From contig CANBSP010000002.1 of assembly GCA_947372165.1 (NCBI GenBank), positions 124,001-188,000 on the forward strand: 64,000 nucleotides of DNA, written 5' to 3'. Position 1 is the stretch's first letter. Each line of letters opens with the position of its first letter. Positions 51,571 through 60,408 of this stretch are shown piece after piece. The stretch is from Actinomycetota bacterium. Its GTDB lineage: Bacteria; Actinomycetota; Actinomycetes; Nanopelagicales; Nanopelagicaceae. The notes beneath the pieces were generated by a model that had not been told where the DNA came from, did not search any database, and worked only from the letters and a program-made list of their open reading frames with translations. Position numbers and translations under genes: made by a program.

Positions 51571-52812
51571 GTGAGCGCCAAATCCCAGAACTCTTTTTCC
51601 TACACACAAAAGATTCAACTCGATGGCGCCTTGGGTCGTACCGGTGAGATCACCACTCCCCACGGAACTATTCAGACCCCTGCCTTCATTCCGGTCGGAA
51701 CCAAGGCGACCGTCAAAGCGGTATTACCTGAATCGATGGGCGATCTTGGCGCCCAAGCTCTCTTAGCAAATGCATACCATCTCTATTTGCAACCAGGACC
51801 AGATATTGTCGATGAGGCAGGTGGTCTCGGAAAGTTCATGAACTGGTCTGGCCCGACCTTCACCGATAGCGGTGGTTTCCAAGTTCTCTCACTAGGAGTC
51901 GGCTTCAAAAAAGTGATCGCGATGAATGAAGATACCTTTCGCGATGATCAGGTGATAGCCGACGGTAAAGATCGCTTGGCCCACGTTGATGACGACGGAG
52001 TTACCTTCAAATCTCACTTAGATGGATCGATGCATCGCTTTACTCCCGAAGTATCGATTGGAATTCAACACCAACTCGGCGCCGACATCATGTTTGCCTT
52101 CGACGAGTGCACAACGCTTCATAACACTCGTGGGTATCAACAGAAATCTCTCGAGCGAACACGGCTCTGGGCAAAACGGTGCTTAGCCGAACATGGTCGA
52201 CTCACCGAGTTGCGTTCGGATAAGCCTTATCAGGCTCTCTTCGGTGTCTTGCAAGGCGCCCAATATGAAGATCTCCGTCGTAAGGCTGCAAAAGATTTAT
52301 CAGGCCTCAATGAAGATGGCATTACCTTTGATGGCTTTGGACTTGGTGGCGCACTCGATAAAGAGAAGCTCGGCACAATTGTTGGATGGCTCTGCGAAGA
52401 GTTGCCAGTCAACAAGCCACGTCACCTGCTCGGTATTGGCGAACCTGATGATCTCTTTGTTGGCGTCGAAAATGGCGCAGATACCTTTGACTGTGTAGCG
52501 CCATCTCGCCAAGCTCGCACCAGTGCAGTCTTTACCCAGGATGGCCGTGTGAACCTGACAAATAGTAAGTATCAACGCCAGTTCTCTCCCATTGATGAGA
52601 GCTGTGATTGCTATACCTGCAAGCACTACACGGCGGCCTATCTCAACCATCTCTTTAAAGCTAAAGAGATGCTCGCATCAACCTTGGCCACCATTCACAA
52701 CGAGCGATTTATTGTGAGGTTAGTTGATCAGATGCGCGAGGCCATCACCAAGGGTGAGTTCTACAACTTAAAGACGGAGTTTCTGGGACGCTTCTACAGC
52801 GCCAAAATCTAA
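51571..52812 (+). CDS. tgt: tRNA-guanine transglycosylase
   Basis: Exchanges guanine 34 of certain tRNAs for the queuosine precursor or queuine. 413 residues with LLANAYHLYLQPGPDIV, FTDSGGFQVLSLG (active-site Asp), ADIMFAFDECTTL, GVLQGAQYEDLR, GFGLGGALDKEK, HLLGIGEPDDLF and the zinc site CDCYTCKHYTAAYLNHLF with a distal His. No queuosine biosynthesis genes are in the window, so precursor may be salvaged. GTG 51571 is fixed by the promoter and homology. Confidence 0.94.
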   Translation: MSAKSQNSFSYTQKIQLDGALGRTGEITTPHGTIQTPAFIPVGTKATVKAVLPESMGDLGAQALLANAYHLYLQPGPDIVDEAGGLGKFMNWSGPTFTDSGGFQVLSLGVGFKKVIAMNEDTFRDDQVIADGKDRLAHVDDDGVTFKSHLDGSMHRFTPEVSIGIQHQLGADIMFAFDECTTLHNTRGYQQKSLERTRLWAKRCLAEHGRLTELRSDKPYQALFGVLQGAQYEDLRRKAAKDLSGLNEDGITFDGFGLGGALDKEKLGTIVGWLCEELPVNKPRHLLGIGEPDDLFVGVENGADTFDCVAPSRQARTSAVFTQDGRVNLTNSKYQRQFSPIDESCDCYTCKHYTAAYLNHLFKAKEMLASTLATIHNERFIVRLVDQMREAITKGEFYNLKTEFLGRFYSAKI

Positions 52813-52818
52813 GAACCG

Positions 52819-53607
52819 TTAGACAACCTGGAATGAGCGCTTGCTCAGCCCCATCCAATATCCATCGATCGTTATCTCTGGCGCAACGTCAGCAACTGCG
52901 GCGGCACCGAGTGTGATGAAGATCGGCGCAAAGTGTTCGACCGTGGGATGCGCATATGGCATTCCTGGTGCAAGCGATTTGTAATTCATGAGTTCATCTA
53001 CTGCCCCACGACCTAAAGCTTCTGCAGCCCAAATATCAAACTCTTTCGACCAGCCAGGTGGTGTGGCATTGATAGACCAATCCCTCAGAAATGGCAGGCC
53101 ATGAGTCATAAAGCCGCTACCGATAATCATGACTCCTTCATCGCGAAGCGGGGCTAACTTCTTGCCAAGTGCGAAGAGTTTCTCTGGATCAAAAGTAGGG
53201 ATCGACATCTGAATAACAGGGACATCGGCCTCTGGATAAAGCTTCATCAGTGGGACATATGCGCCATGGTCTAGCCCGCGGCGATGTTCGACCACTGGCT
53301 CACCAACAATCGCTTTAATTCGCGCCGCTAACTCTGGCGCAACAGGCGCTGGGTATTGCAATTGGTAATAGCGCGGAGCGAAGCCACCAAAATCATAGAT
53401 AAGCGGAACTCCAGGTTCGGTAGCACTCAAAGATAACGGCTCTGATTCCCAGTGGGCGCTCACGATCAAGATCGCCTTCGGCTTTACGAGTTGCTTGCTC
53501 CACGATGAAAGTTCGCCACCCCAGATCTCATCATCAAGAAGTGGAGGTGCGCCGTGGCTCAGATAGAGCGCTGCAGCTCGTGATGTACTGCCTTGGGTCT
53601 CACTCAT
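52819..53607 (-). CDS. ygiD: LigB-type extradiol dioxygenase (YgiD/DODA family)
   Basis: 262-residue non-heme metal enzyme of the class III extradiol dioxygenase family, opening aromatic catechol rings. Metal and catalytic His motifs: YLSHGAPPLLDD, VSAHWES, YDFGGFAPRYYQLQYPAP, RRGLDHGAYVPLM and HPTVEHFAPIF. The YgiD subgroup can cleave DOPA; the natural substrate is not known. Its -35 region is covered by a perfect 24-bp palindrome, so it is probably repressed by a MarR-type regulator. Confidence 0.9.
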   Translation of the reverse strand: MSETQGSTSRAAALYLSHGAPPLLDDEIWGGELSSWSKQLVKPKAILIVSAHWESEPLSLSATEPGVPLIYDFGGFAPRYYQLQYPAPVAPELAARIKAIVGEPVVEHRRGLDHGAYVPLMKLYPEADVPVIQMSIPTFDPEKLFALGKKLAPLRDEGVMIIGSGFMTHGLPFLRDWSINATPPGWSKEFDIWAAEALGRGAVDELMNYKSLAPGMPYAHPTVEHFAPIFITLGAAAVADVAPEITIDGYWMGLSKRSFQVV

Positions 53608-53613
53608 GATCAG

Positions 53614-53619
53614 AGGGTA
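53614..53619 (-). promoter_or_regulatory. -10 box of the dioxygenase gene, leaderless type
   Basis: TACCCT on the minus strand with a 6-base gap to ATG 53607. Confidence 0.55.
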
Positions 53620-53624
53620 ATACT

Positions 53625-53648
53625 ATTTAGTTGAATATTCAACTAAAT
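53625..53648. promoter_or_regulatory. Perfect 24-bp palindrome, predicted MarR-type operator
   Basis: ATTTAGTTGAAT followed by its exact reverse complement. It spans about -18 to -41 of the dioxygenase promoter, so a bound dimer would block RNA polymerase. The sequence style (TTGAATATTCAA core) is that of MarR-family sites. It also overlaps the stop of the DUF2236 gene. Confidence 0.75.
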
Positions 53649-54527
53649 CACAGAACCCGCTATCCGCGCTATCCGTTCGCGTGCAACCTGTTGGCTTGGT
53701 GATTCTTTGCCGAGGGTCCACGAGAGCAGTGCTAAAAGCGTCGAGGTTGCAACTACCCAGCCTTTGCTCACTTGCTTGAGCCCCAAAATTTCTCGCTGCT
53801 TCGGTGTTAAGGAGTAGACCGCTGACTTCGCCAAGAATCGATAGAAGAGCAATGGTGCACTTCCGAGCGGTGGCTTCAAGATAAATCGCACAACGTTGGA
53901 AGTGTGTACTGAAGGCGCTAATTGCGTATCGGCAAATTCATCCATCACAGATTTCAATTCAGCCATGTTCTGCGGCGCATTGGTGAGTCCAAGACCTATT
54001 GCGCTCTTTGACCACTGCTTCACATATTCATCACCATCAGCGAACTCGGGGTGAAATTCACGATGAGTCTGCAGAAACGAATCGGTAAATGCGCAATGCA
54101 CCCAGAGCAAATATTGTGGGTCAGAAGCTTGATATGGCGCACTCTCCCCCGACTTACTTTGGTAGGTGCCCGTTACTCGTTTGTGCATTTCATTGACGCG
54201 CGCCGCTTCTCGGGCAATCGCCTCAGTCGATCCAAAAGTTGTGATCGTCAGCCAGCGAGAGGTTCCGGCTAATCTTCCAAGTGGGTCACTCTCGAAACGC
54301 GAATGCTCGGCTACCCCAGTAAGTGCGGCTGGGTGTGCAGCTTGCAATAAGAGAGCGCGAACTCCACCCACGAGTGTTGCAATGTCGCCATGAACTTTCC
54401 ATACGGGACTATCTACGCCGAAGAGACCAACGTCATCGCCGATCGCAATCTGTTTTACCCAATCGGGTCGACCATCTGGTGATCCGGAGACAATCTGCCG
54501 AAATCGATTCGCAATCCGATTCTTCAT
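53643..54527 (-). CDS. DUF2236 / MpaB-like oxygenase-family protein
   Basis: 294-residue protein of the oxygenase MpaB/rubber-oxygenase-catalytic-like family. LLLQAAHPAALTGVAEHSRFESDPLGRLAGTSRWLTITTFG holds the His and Arg residues expected at the heme-binding site, and WVHCAFTDSFL supplies another conserved His. Substrate unknown. It starts 21 bases after the gabT stop, so it is cotranscribed with that gene. ATG 54527 chosen; an upstream TTG would add one residue. Confidence 0.82.
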   Translation of the reverse strand: MKNRIANRFRQIVSGSPDGRPDWVKQIAIGDDVGLFGVDSPVWKVHGDIATLVGGVRALLLQAAHPAALTGVAEHSRFESDPLGRLAGTSRWLTITTFGSTEAIAREAARVNEMHKRVTGTYQSKSGESAPYQASDPQYLLWVHCAFTDSFLQTHREFHPEFADGDEYVKQWSKSAIGLGLTNAPQNMAELKSVMDEFADTQLAPSVHTSNVVRFILKPPLGSAPLLFYRFLAKSAVYSLTPKQREILGLKQVSKGWVVATSTLLALLSWTLGKESPSQQVARERIARIAGSVI

Positions 54528-54548
54528 CAAAGGTGAGTCTTGCAGCGA

Positions 54549-55889
54549 TTAGAGCGTTGCAAACCCAGCTTCAAGAACATCGAGTGCATCACGAAGAAGT
54601 TCTTCAGTGATGACGACGGGTGGCAAGAATCGAATGACATTCGCATAAGTTCCAGCGGTAAGAATGAGTACACCGTTCTGCTGGCAGTACTTAATGACCT
54701 TAGCCATCGCCTCAGGATTTGGCTCCTTTGAACCTGGCTTGATGAGTTCGATCGCCTGCATTGCGCCACGGCCGCGAACTTCACCGATCACTGAATACTT
54801 CGACTTCATCTCATTGAGGCGGGTAGAGAGAATCTCACCGAGCATTCGCCCACGAGCCACAAGACCTTCGGCTTCAATCGTCTCAAAGACACCAAGTGCA
54901 GCAGCACATGCGAGCGGATTTCCGCCATACGTTCCGCCAAGACCTGCGACATGGCTTGAGTCCATAACATCAGCTCGGCCTGTGACAGCAGCGAGTGGCA
55001 ACCCACCACCAATGCCCTTTGCAGTTGTGACGAGATCTGGGACAACGCCTTCCTCTTCACATGCGAAGAGATGGCCAGTGCGAGCAAAACCAGATTGCAC
55101 TTCGTCAGCGATAAAGAGAATGCCATTCTCGTTTGCATACTTCTGCAATCCTGGAAGGAATCCCTTCGGTGGAACGATAAATCCACCTTCACCAAGAATA
55201 GGTTCGATCAGAATGGCTGCAACATTCTTTGCGCCAATCTCCTTTTCAATCTTATGAGTGATGTGATCGAGTGACTCGGCAGTGATATTCGCGAGATCGC
55301 CTTCATAACGATATGGATATGGCATTGGCATGCGATAGATCTCGGGTGCGAATGGACCGAAGCCATCCTTGTAAGGCATGTTCTTTGCAGTAAGTGCCAT
55401 CGTAAGATTTGTGCGACCGTGATAGGCATGCTCGAAGACAACGATCGCCTGACGTTTTGTGAAGTGGCGAGCAATCTTGATGGCATTTTCAACTGCTTCG
55501 GCACCAGAGTTCACGAGAACTGACTTCTTTGCAAAAGTTCCGGGCGTATTCTTATTGAGCCATTCGCAGACTTCGATGTAGTTCTCATATGGCGCGGTTG
55601 TGAAATTTGTATGTGTGAATTCGCGGACCTGCTTGATGACACGCTCGACTACGCGAGGTGCGCTATTGCCAACAGTGGTAACGCCGATACCAGCACCGAG
55701 ATCGATGATCTGATTGCCATCGATATCGAGGATGATCGCATCATGCGCCTTTTCAACGATGACTGGGATCGCCATGCCAAGTCCACCAGAAGTCGCTTCG
55801 GTACGGCGCTTAAGCACCTCGGCTGACTTGGGTCCAGGAATAGCAGTGACTACTCGGCGAACCTGCGGAAGGGCATCTGTATCGATCAT
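54549..55889 (-). CDS. gabT: 4-aminobutyrate aminotransferase-type class III transaminase
   Basis: 446-residue PLP enzyme of the ornithine/GABA aminotransferase class. LDIDGNQIIDLGAGIGVTTVGN, VNSGAEAVENAIKIAR, AYHGRTNLTMALT, EPILGEGGF, FIADEVQSGFARTG and the PLP lysine in TTAKGIGGGLPLAAV. GABA to succinate semialdehyde is the likely reaction. Its divergent neighbours (arginine-type decarboxylase and ureohydrolase) make putrescine or GABA precursors, which fits. Confidence 0.9.
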   Translation of the reverse strand: MIDTDALPQVRRVVTAIPGPKSAEVLKRRTEATSGGLGMAIPVIVEKAHDAIILDIDGNQIIDLGAGIGVTTVGNSAPRVVERVIKQVREFTHTNFTTAPYENYIEVCEWLNKNTPGTFAKKSVLVNSGAEAVENAIKIARHFTKRQAIVVFEHAYHGRTNLTMALTAKNMPYKDGFGPFAPEIYRMPMPYPYRYEGDLANITAESLDHITHKIEKEIGAKNVAAILIEPILGEGGFIVPPKGFLPGLQKYANENGILFIADEVQSGFARTGHLFACEEEGVVPDLVTTAKGIGGGLPLAAVTGRADVMDSSHVAGLGGTYGGNPLACAAALGVFETIEAEGLVARGRMLGEILSTRLNEMKSKYSVIGEVRGRGAMQAIELIKPGSKEPNPEAMAKVIKYCQQNGVLILTAGTYANVIRFLPPVVITEELLRDALDVLEAGFATL

Positions 55890-55895
55890 GGGTAA

Positions 55896-55901
55896 AGTCT
55901 A
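55896..55901 (-). promoter_or_regulatory. -10 box of gabT, leaderless type
   Basis: TAGACT on the minus strand with a 6-base gap to ATG 55889. Confidence 0.55.
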
Positions 55902-55941
55902 AAGCCATGGGAGTGGTGCAGCGCGCCGAGAAAAGTGAAGT

Positions 55942-55947
55942 TAGGCT
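55942..55947 (+). promoter_or_regulatory. -10 box of the decarboxylase-ureohydrolase unit, leaderless type
   Basis: TAGGCT with a 7-base gap to ATG 55955. This decides the start against ATG 55907 upstream. Confidence 0.55.
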
Positions 55948-55954
55948 TAACCTT

Positions 55955-57385
55955 ATGAGCGAGTTACGAGCGAGCGCACCACTGCTGGATGCCTACCTCT
56001 CCTACTTCGAGAGCGAGCGCCTGCCCTTCACCATCCCTGGGCATAAACAGAAGGCAGCCCGTTTAGATGCTGGACTAGGCGCAATCGTGGATAGCGATAC
56101 CCCGCTCTACGGTGGCCTCGATGAGATCAAGTTAACGAACCAAGTTCTGCGCCAAGCCGAAGGTCTCGCAGCTCGTTTGTGGGGTGCCGACTACGCGCGG
56201 TTCTCGACCGGTGGATCGACACATGCGAATCAAGCGATCATCTTGGCTCTGGGCAAGCCTGGCGAGAAGATCGCGGTCACACGCACTGCTCACCGATCAG
56301 TTCTCTCAGCCCTTGTCCTCGCTGGACTCGAACCGATCTGGCTCTCCCCCGAGATTGATGAAGCAACTGGAGTCCCGACAGGAATCGCTCTCTCAGAACT
56401 ACAACGCGTTATTGATCAGAAGCCAATCGCGCTCTTGCTGACCGAACCGGGGTACTTGGGGACAATCTCTGATCTGCCAGCTCTGATCGCAGAAGCTCAC
56501 TCGCACTCAATTCCCGTCATCATTGATGCAGCGTGGGGTGGCCACTTTGGTTTCCACAACGACCTGCCTCGACACTGCTTGCAGCTTGGCGCAGATGCGC
56601 TGATCACCAGCGTTCACAAAGCTCTGCCGGGTTATAGCGCGAGCGCACTCTTGATCGCTCAAGGTAAGTACCTCAATCTTGACCGCATCGAACAATCTTT
56701 CGAGACAACTCACACGACTTCCCCTGCAGGCGCACCACTCGCCTCGATTGATAGCGTTCGTGCCTTACTTGAAACGCGAGGCGAAGAGTTGCTTGGCAGC
56801 CTTATGGCCAACATCGCAAATTTCACTTCGAGAGTTGCGGCCGAGTTCGCACTCCCAATCTTTCTTACTGTCAAAGATTTTCCGGCAGGCCGTTTTGATC
56901 CATCGAAGATTGTGCTGCGGGCTAACCAACTCGGTGCATCTGGCATAGAGATTGAACAGGCGCTGGGCAAGGCAGGGATTCGGGTAGAGATGGCTGATCG
57001 TGACACCGTCGTCTTCTTGGCAACTCTCGCCGATTCATCAGGAGATTTCGACCGCCTCGCCGACGTACTCATTCCTATTATTAAGAGTCAACAACAAGCC
57101 CCGAGAGCCTCTGCCACAGCACTGAGTTGGTCGGTTATTCCACAGCGCGGTATCTCAATGCGCGATGCCTACTTCGCGCAGACCGAAATGGTGGATGCCG
57201 CGAAGGCACTGGGTCGAATCTCAGCTGATCTCATTGCTCCGTATCCACCAGGAGTTGCCGTTGTTGCACCAGGTGAAGTCCTTACCGAGCAGATCATCGA
57301 TGGACTCGCTGCATCAAAGGCAGCCGGAGTTCGAATCGCTTATGCAACCGACGCCACCCTCGCCACCTATCGAGTAGTTAAGTAG
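55955..57385 (+). CDS. Orn/Lys/Arg decarboxylase, fold type I
   Basis: 476-residue PLP decarboxylase of the short YaaO/SpeA-like branch. FTIPGHKQKA, DTPLYGGLDEIK, RFSTGGSTHANQAIILAL, IDAAWGGHFGFH and the PLP lysine in LITSVHKALPGYSASAL; C-terminal domain with SVIPQRGISMRDAYFA and IAPYPPGVAVVAPGE. Arginine to agmatine is the best guess because an agmatinase-type enzyme follows 10 bases on; lysine or ornithine remain possible. Confidence 0.87.
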   Translation: MSELRASAPLLDAYLSYFESERLPFTIPGHKQKAARLDAGLGAIVDSDTPLYGGLDEIKLTNQVLRQAEGLAARLWGADYARFSTGGSTHANQAIILALGKPGEKIAVTRTAHRSVLSALVLAGLEPIWLSPEIDEATGVPTGIALSELQRVIDQKPIALLLTEPGYLGTISDLPALIAEAHSHSIPVIIDAAWGGHFGFHNDLPRHCLQLGADALITSVHKALPGYSASALLIAQGKYLNLDRIEQSFETTHTTSPAGAPLASIDSVRALLETRGEELLGSLMANIANFTSRVAAEFALPIFLTVKDFPAGRFDPSKIVLRANQLGASGIEIEQALGKAGIRVEMADRDTVVFLATLADSSGDFDRLADVLIPIIKSQQQAPRASATALSWSVIPQRGISMRDAYFAQTEMVDAAKALGRISADLIAPYPPGVAVVAPGEVLTEQIIDGLAASKAAGVRIAYATDATLATYRVVK

Positions 57386-57394
57386 GATCATTTC

Positions 57395-58393
57395 ATGGCT
57401 TATATCGGCAATATGTATGGACCAGCATTTACCTTCCTAGGCATCCCTTCGTGTGATCTTGAGATCCCCGAGAGTTTTGCTGGTGCTGATGTCGTCATCA
57501 TTGGCGCCCCAATCGATTCTGGAACATCATTCCGATCAGGTGCAAAGTTTGGACCACAAGCAATTCGTGGCACTGATTATCTCCCTCACGATGGCGAACG
57601 TCCTCACATGGCACTTCGTACCGACGGCCTGAAAGATCTCAAGGTCGTTGATGCTGGCGATCTCCTTATGCCGCCAGATGATTTAGTGAAGGCGCTCAAG
57701 ATGTTAGAAGAGGCGACCGAGAAGATCACCACGAGTGGTGCGATCCCGCTCATTCTTGGTGGAGATCACTCCATCACTTCGGCAGATGTTGTCGGTATCG
57801 CCAACAAGATTGGCTGGGGCAAAGTCTCGATGATTCACTTTGATGCCCATGCAGATACTGGTGATACTCAGAATGGATCACTCGTTGGCCACGGAACTCC
57901 GATGCGTCGATTAATTGAATCAGGTGCGGTGCGCGGGGATCGATTCTTGCAACTTGGTCTTCGTGGATACTGGCCCGAGCCTGTCACTCTTGATTGGATG
58001 CGCGATCAGAAGATGCGATCCTACGAAATGACCGAGATCCATCATCGAGGTCTTACTGCTGTCCTTGATGAATCCTTTGCCACATTGACGAATGAATGTG
58101 ACGGGGTCTTCCTCTCTGTCGATATCGATGTTGTTGATCCTGGCATGGCACCTGGCACTGGCACTCCCGAACCAGGCGGCATGACTTCGCGCGAACTTCT
58201 TGAAGCGGTGCGTCGCATCTGCCTCGAACTTCCTATCGTCGGAATCGATGTCGTTGAGGTAGCACCGGCCTTTGATAGTTCGGATATCACCGCAATGCTG
58301 GCAAACCGAGTTGTCCTTGAGGCACTGAGTGCGATCGCACTTCGTCGCAAAGGTGGGACATACTCCCCTGTTCGCAATCTCCTCGATCGATAA
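57395..58393 (+). CDS. speB: Ureohydrolase, probably agmatinase
   Basis: 332-residue arginase-superfamily enzyme. Manganese ligands are in GGDHSIT, HFDAHADTGDT and SVDIDVVDPGMAPGTGTPEPGG. Agmatine to putrescine plus urea fits the decarboxylase upstream, while 4-guanidinobutyrate to GABA fits the nearby gabT; guanidine hydrolase relatives also exist in this superfamily. It starts 10 bases after the decarboxylase stop and shares its mRNA. Confidence 0.9.
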   Translation: MAYIGNMYGPAFTFLGIPSCDLEIPESFAGADVVIIGAPIDSGTSFRSGAKFGPQAIRGTDYLPHDGERPHMALRTDGLKDLKVVDAGDLLMPPDDLVKALKMLEEATEKITTSGAIPLILGGDHSITSADVVGIANKIGWGKVSMIHFDAHADTGDTQNGSLVGHGTPMRRLIESGAVRGDRFLQLGLRGYWPEPVTLDWMRDQKMRSYEMTEIHHRGLTAVLDESFATLTNECDGVFLSVDIDVVDPGMAPGTGTPEPGGMTSRELLEAVRRICLELPIVGIDVVEVAPAFDSSDITAMLANRVVLEALSAIALRRKGGTYSPVRNLLDR

Positions 58394-58404
58394 GTTAAGG
58401 CTGC

Positions 58405-59757
58405 TTATAGGGTCGCGAGGATCGCTTCGATATCGCTGACTTGTGTCCAAGGATTCACAATTGCGAATCGCAAAATTGGTTGACCTTTGTGCGCTGATGG
58501 CGTAACAAAACCAATCTGATCTGCCAGCAACTTATCGCTCCACGCTTGATACTCCGCAGCATCCCAACCAGGGCGAGTGAAAGCGACGATCGAAAGTTTT
58601 GGTTTGACGAGAAGTTCGAGTCGCGGATGGGCCTTAATGAGATCAGCCGCAGTTCTGGCAACTGCCATCGTCTTATCCATCGCTTCGGCATAGGCATCTG
58701 TGCCATGAGTTGCGAGTGAGAACCAGAGCGGCAGTCCACGTGATCTGCGAGTGAGTTGAATGGCGTAATCCGATGGATTCCATTCACCATCGTCATTGAG
58801 GGTATCCAGATACTCGGCGTGTTGAAGGTGAGCCTTCTTGGCTAGATCTGGATTGCGGTAGATCAATGCGCATGCATCAAAGGGAGCGAAGAGCCACTTG
58901 TGCGGATCAACTATCAACGAGTCAGCTTTCTCGACCCCGCTGAATTTTGATTTAACGGTAGGAGAACAGAGCGCTGCTAGCCCATATGCACCATCGACAT
59001 GGAACCAGATACCGCGCGAATTCGCGTAATCGGCAATGCCGTGCAGATCATCAATAATGCCAAGATTTGTCGTGCCGGCGGTAGCGACGATTGCAAAGAC
59101 CCGGTGGCCGGCATGGCTTGACTCATACTCCTCAATGGCGCTTTGTGCCGCCTTGCCTTGCATGATGCCATCGCGATCAGTCGCGACTTTAAGAAGTTCG
59201 ATATCCATCACATCGGCGGCAGATTTAATAGATGAATGAGCCTCACCGCTACATGCGACAACCCACCGCGTTACATCTGTGAATAAGGTCCGCGCATGAT
59301 GACGAGCGGCCACAAGTGCTGAGAGATTTCCAATTGTGCCGCCTTGAACAAAGACGCCACCAGCAGATTCTGGGAGTCCTGCGAGATCACTGATCCAACG
59401 AAGTGCTTGATTCTCGGCAAAGACCGCGCCGGCACCTTCGAGCCATGAACCGCCATAGAGTGCACTTGCACCCACAACGAGGTCGAATAAGTTTGCCGCC
59501 TCGGTAGGAGCAGAAGGAATAAAAGCTAAATAGCGAGGGTGATCGGTAGAGATACATGCAGGGGCTAAGACATCTTTAAAGAGCGCTAGAGCAGCGCTTC
59601 CGCCCAATCCATTCGATGTAATCGTATTTCCCACTAATGCGAAGAGTTCTTCAACGCTCTTTGGTCCATCAAGTGGTGGATTATCTTTTAAGCGAATGAG
59701 TGAATAATCAAGAATCTCTTTCGCGAGGGATTCGACCTCAGGAGTGAACTCATGCAT
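58405..59757 (-). CDS. Group II PLP-dependent amino acid decarboxylase
   Basis: 450-residue enzyme of the aromatic-L-amino-acid/glutamate decarboxylase group. HPRYLAFIPSAPTEA near residue 78, GGSWLEGAGAVFAENQALRWI, GGVFVQGGTIGNLSAL, SGEAHSSIKSAADVM, WFHVDGAYG (PLP Asp) and the PLP lysine in VDPHKWLFAPFD. Substrate could be an aromatic amino acid or another; it cannot be chosen. Convergent with speB. Confidence 0.88.
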   Translation of the reverse strand: MHEFTPEVESLAKEILDYSLIRLKDNPPLDGPKSVEELFALVGNTITSNGLGGSAALALFKDVLAPACISTDHPRYLAFIPSAPTEAANLFDLVVGASALYGGSWLEGAGAVFAENQALRWISDLAGLPESAGGVFVQGGTIGNLSALVAARHHARTLFTDVTRWVVACSGEAHSSIKSAADVMDIELLKVATDRDGIMQGKAAQSAIEEYESSHAGHRVFAIVATAGTTNLGIIDDLHGIADYANSRGIWFHVDGAYGLAALCSPTVKSKFSGVEKADSLIVDPHKWLFAPFDACALIYRNPDLAKKAHLQHAEYLDTLNDDGEWNPSDYAIQLTRRSRGLPLWFSLATHGTDAYAEAMDKTMAVARTAADLIKAHPRLELLVKPKLSIVAFTRPGWDAAEYQAWSDKLLADQIGFVTPSAHKGQPILRFAIVNPWTQVSDIEAILATL

Positions 59758-59781
59758 GGCGAGAGTCTGCCACGATCGTCA

Positions 59782-60396
59782 CTAGGAAGCCCGCCAGCAA
59801 TACCACGCGACGACGCTTCGCATCCCGGAGAATTGTTCGCCTAATTCATGAAGCGCCTTTGGCTTGATGGGATCGGCATTCTTATGAAGGATGTCCCATC
59901 CCCTTCGAACTGCAAGATCTCCGACAGGCCAGATATCAAGGCGCCCGAGTTGGAAGATGAGAAACATTTCAACGGTCCATTGCCCAATGCCGAAGAGTGG
60001 GACGAGCTCTTTGATGATCTCCTGATCGTTCATAAAAGGAAAGCGCTTGAAGTTCACAACACCTGAAAGCGTTGCTTGCGTGAGTTCATCAATTGTTCGA
60101 ACCTTCGCGCCAGTCAGTCCTACAGATTGGAGTTCTTGAGGCGATAGCGCACCTACTTTTGCGGCGGTGATCGAACCCCCGCACCTTTCTCGAAGCCTGC
60201 CACCGATAGTGCGGGCCGCAGCCGAACTTACCTGTTGAGCAATAACAGCACGGATGAGCGATTGGTAATGGGTCTGCTTGGGTTTCTCTAACCCGAAAGT
60301 GCAGGGTGCAAGTTTCTTAATTGGTTCGGCAAAGACCGGATCGATTTTGGGAATTCGACGTTTGATTGCAGCGAGTTCCTTATTACGGTCAAGCAT
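59782..60396 (-). CDS. alkA: DNA-3-methyladenine glycosylase II family
   Basis: 204-residue HhH-GPD base-excision glycosylase. AVIAQQVSSAAARTI opens the core, LTGAKVRTIDEL and FGIGQWTVEMFLIFQLGRLDIWPVGDLAVRRG give the helix-hairpin-helix and catalytic Asp. It lacks the N-terminal TATA-box-like domain of E. coli AlkA, as do many short homologues. It begins 12 bases after the SDR gene stop. Confidence 0.9.
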   Translation of the reverse strand: MLDRNKELAAIKRRIPKIDPVFAEPIKKLAPCTFGLEKPKQTHYQSLIRAVIAQQVSSAAARTIGGRLRERCGGSITAAKVGALSPQELQSVGLTGAKVRTIDELTQATLSGVVNFKRFPFMNDQEIIKELVPLFGIGQWTVEMFLIFQLGRLDIWPVGDLAVRRGWDILHKNADPIKPKALHELGEQFSGMRSVVAWYCWRAS

Positions 60397-60408
60397 GATC
60401 GATCGCCA

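Noticed and set aside
55907-55954. Upstream ATG for the Orn/Lys/Arg decarboxylase
   Set aside because: The TAGGCT box at 55942 and the start of homology favour ATG 55955.
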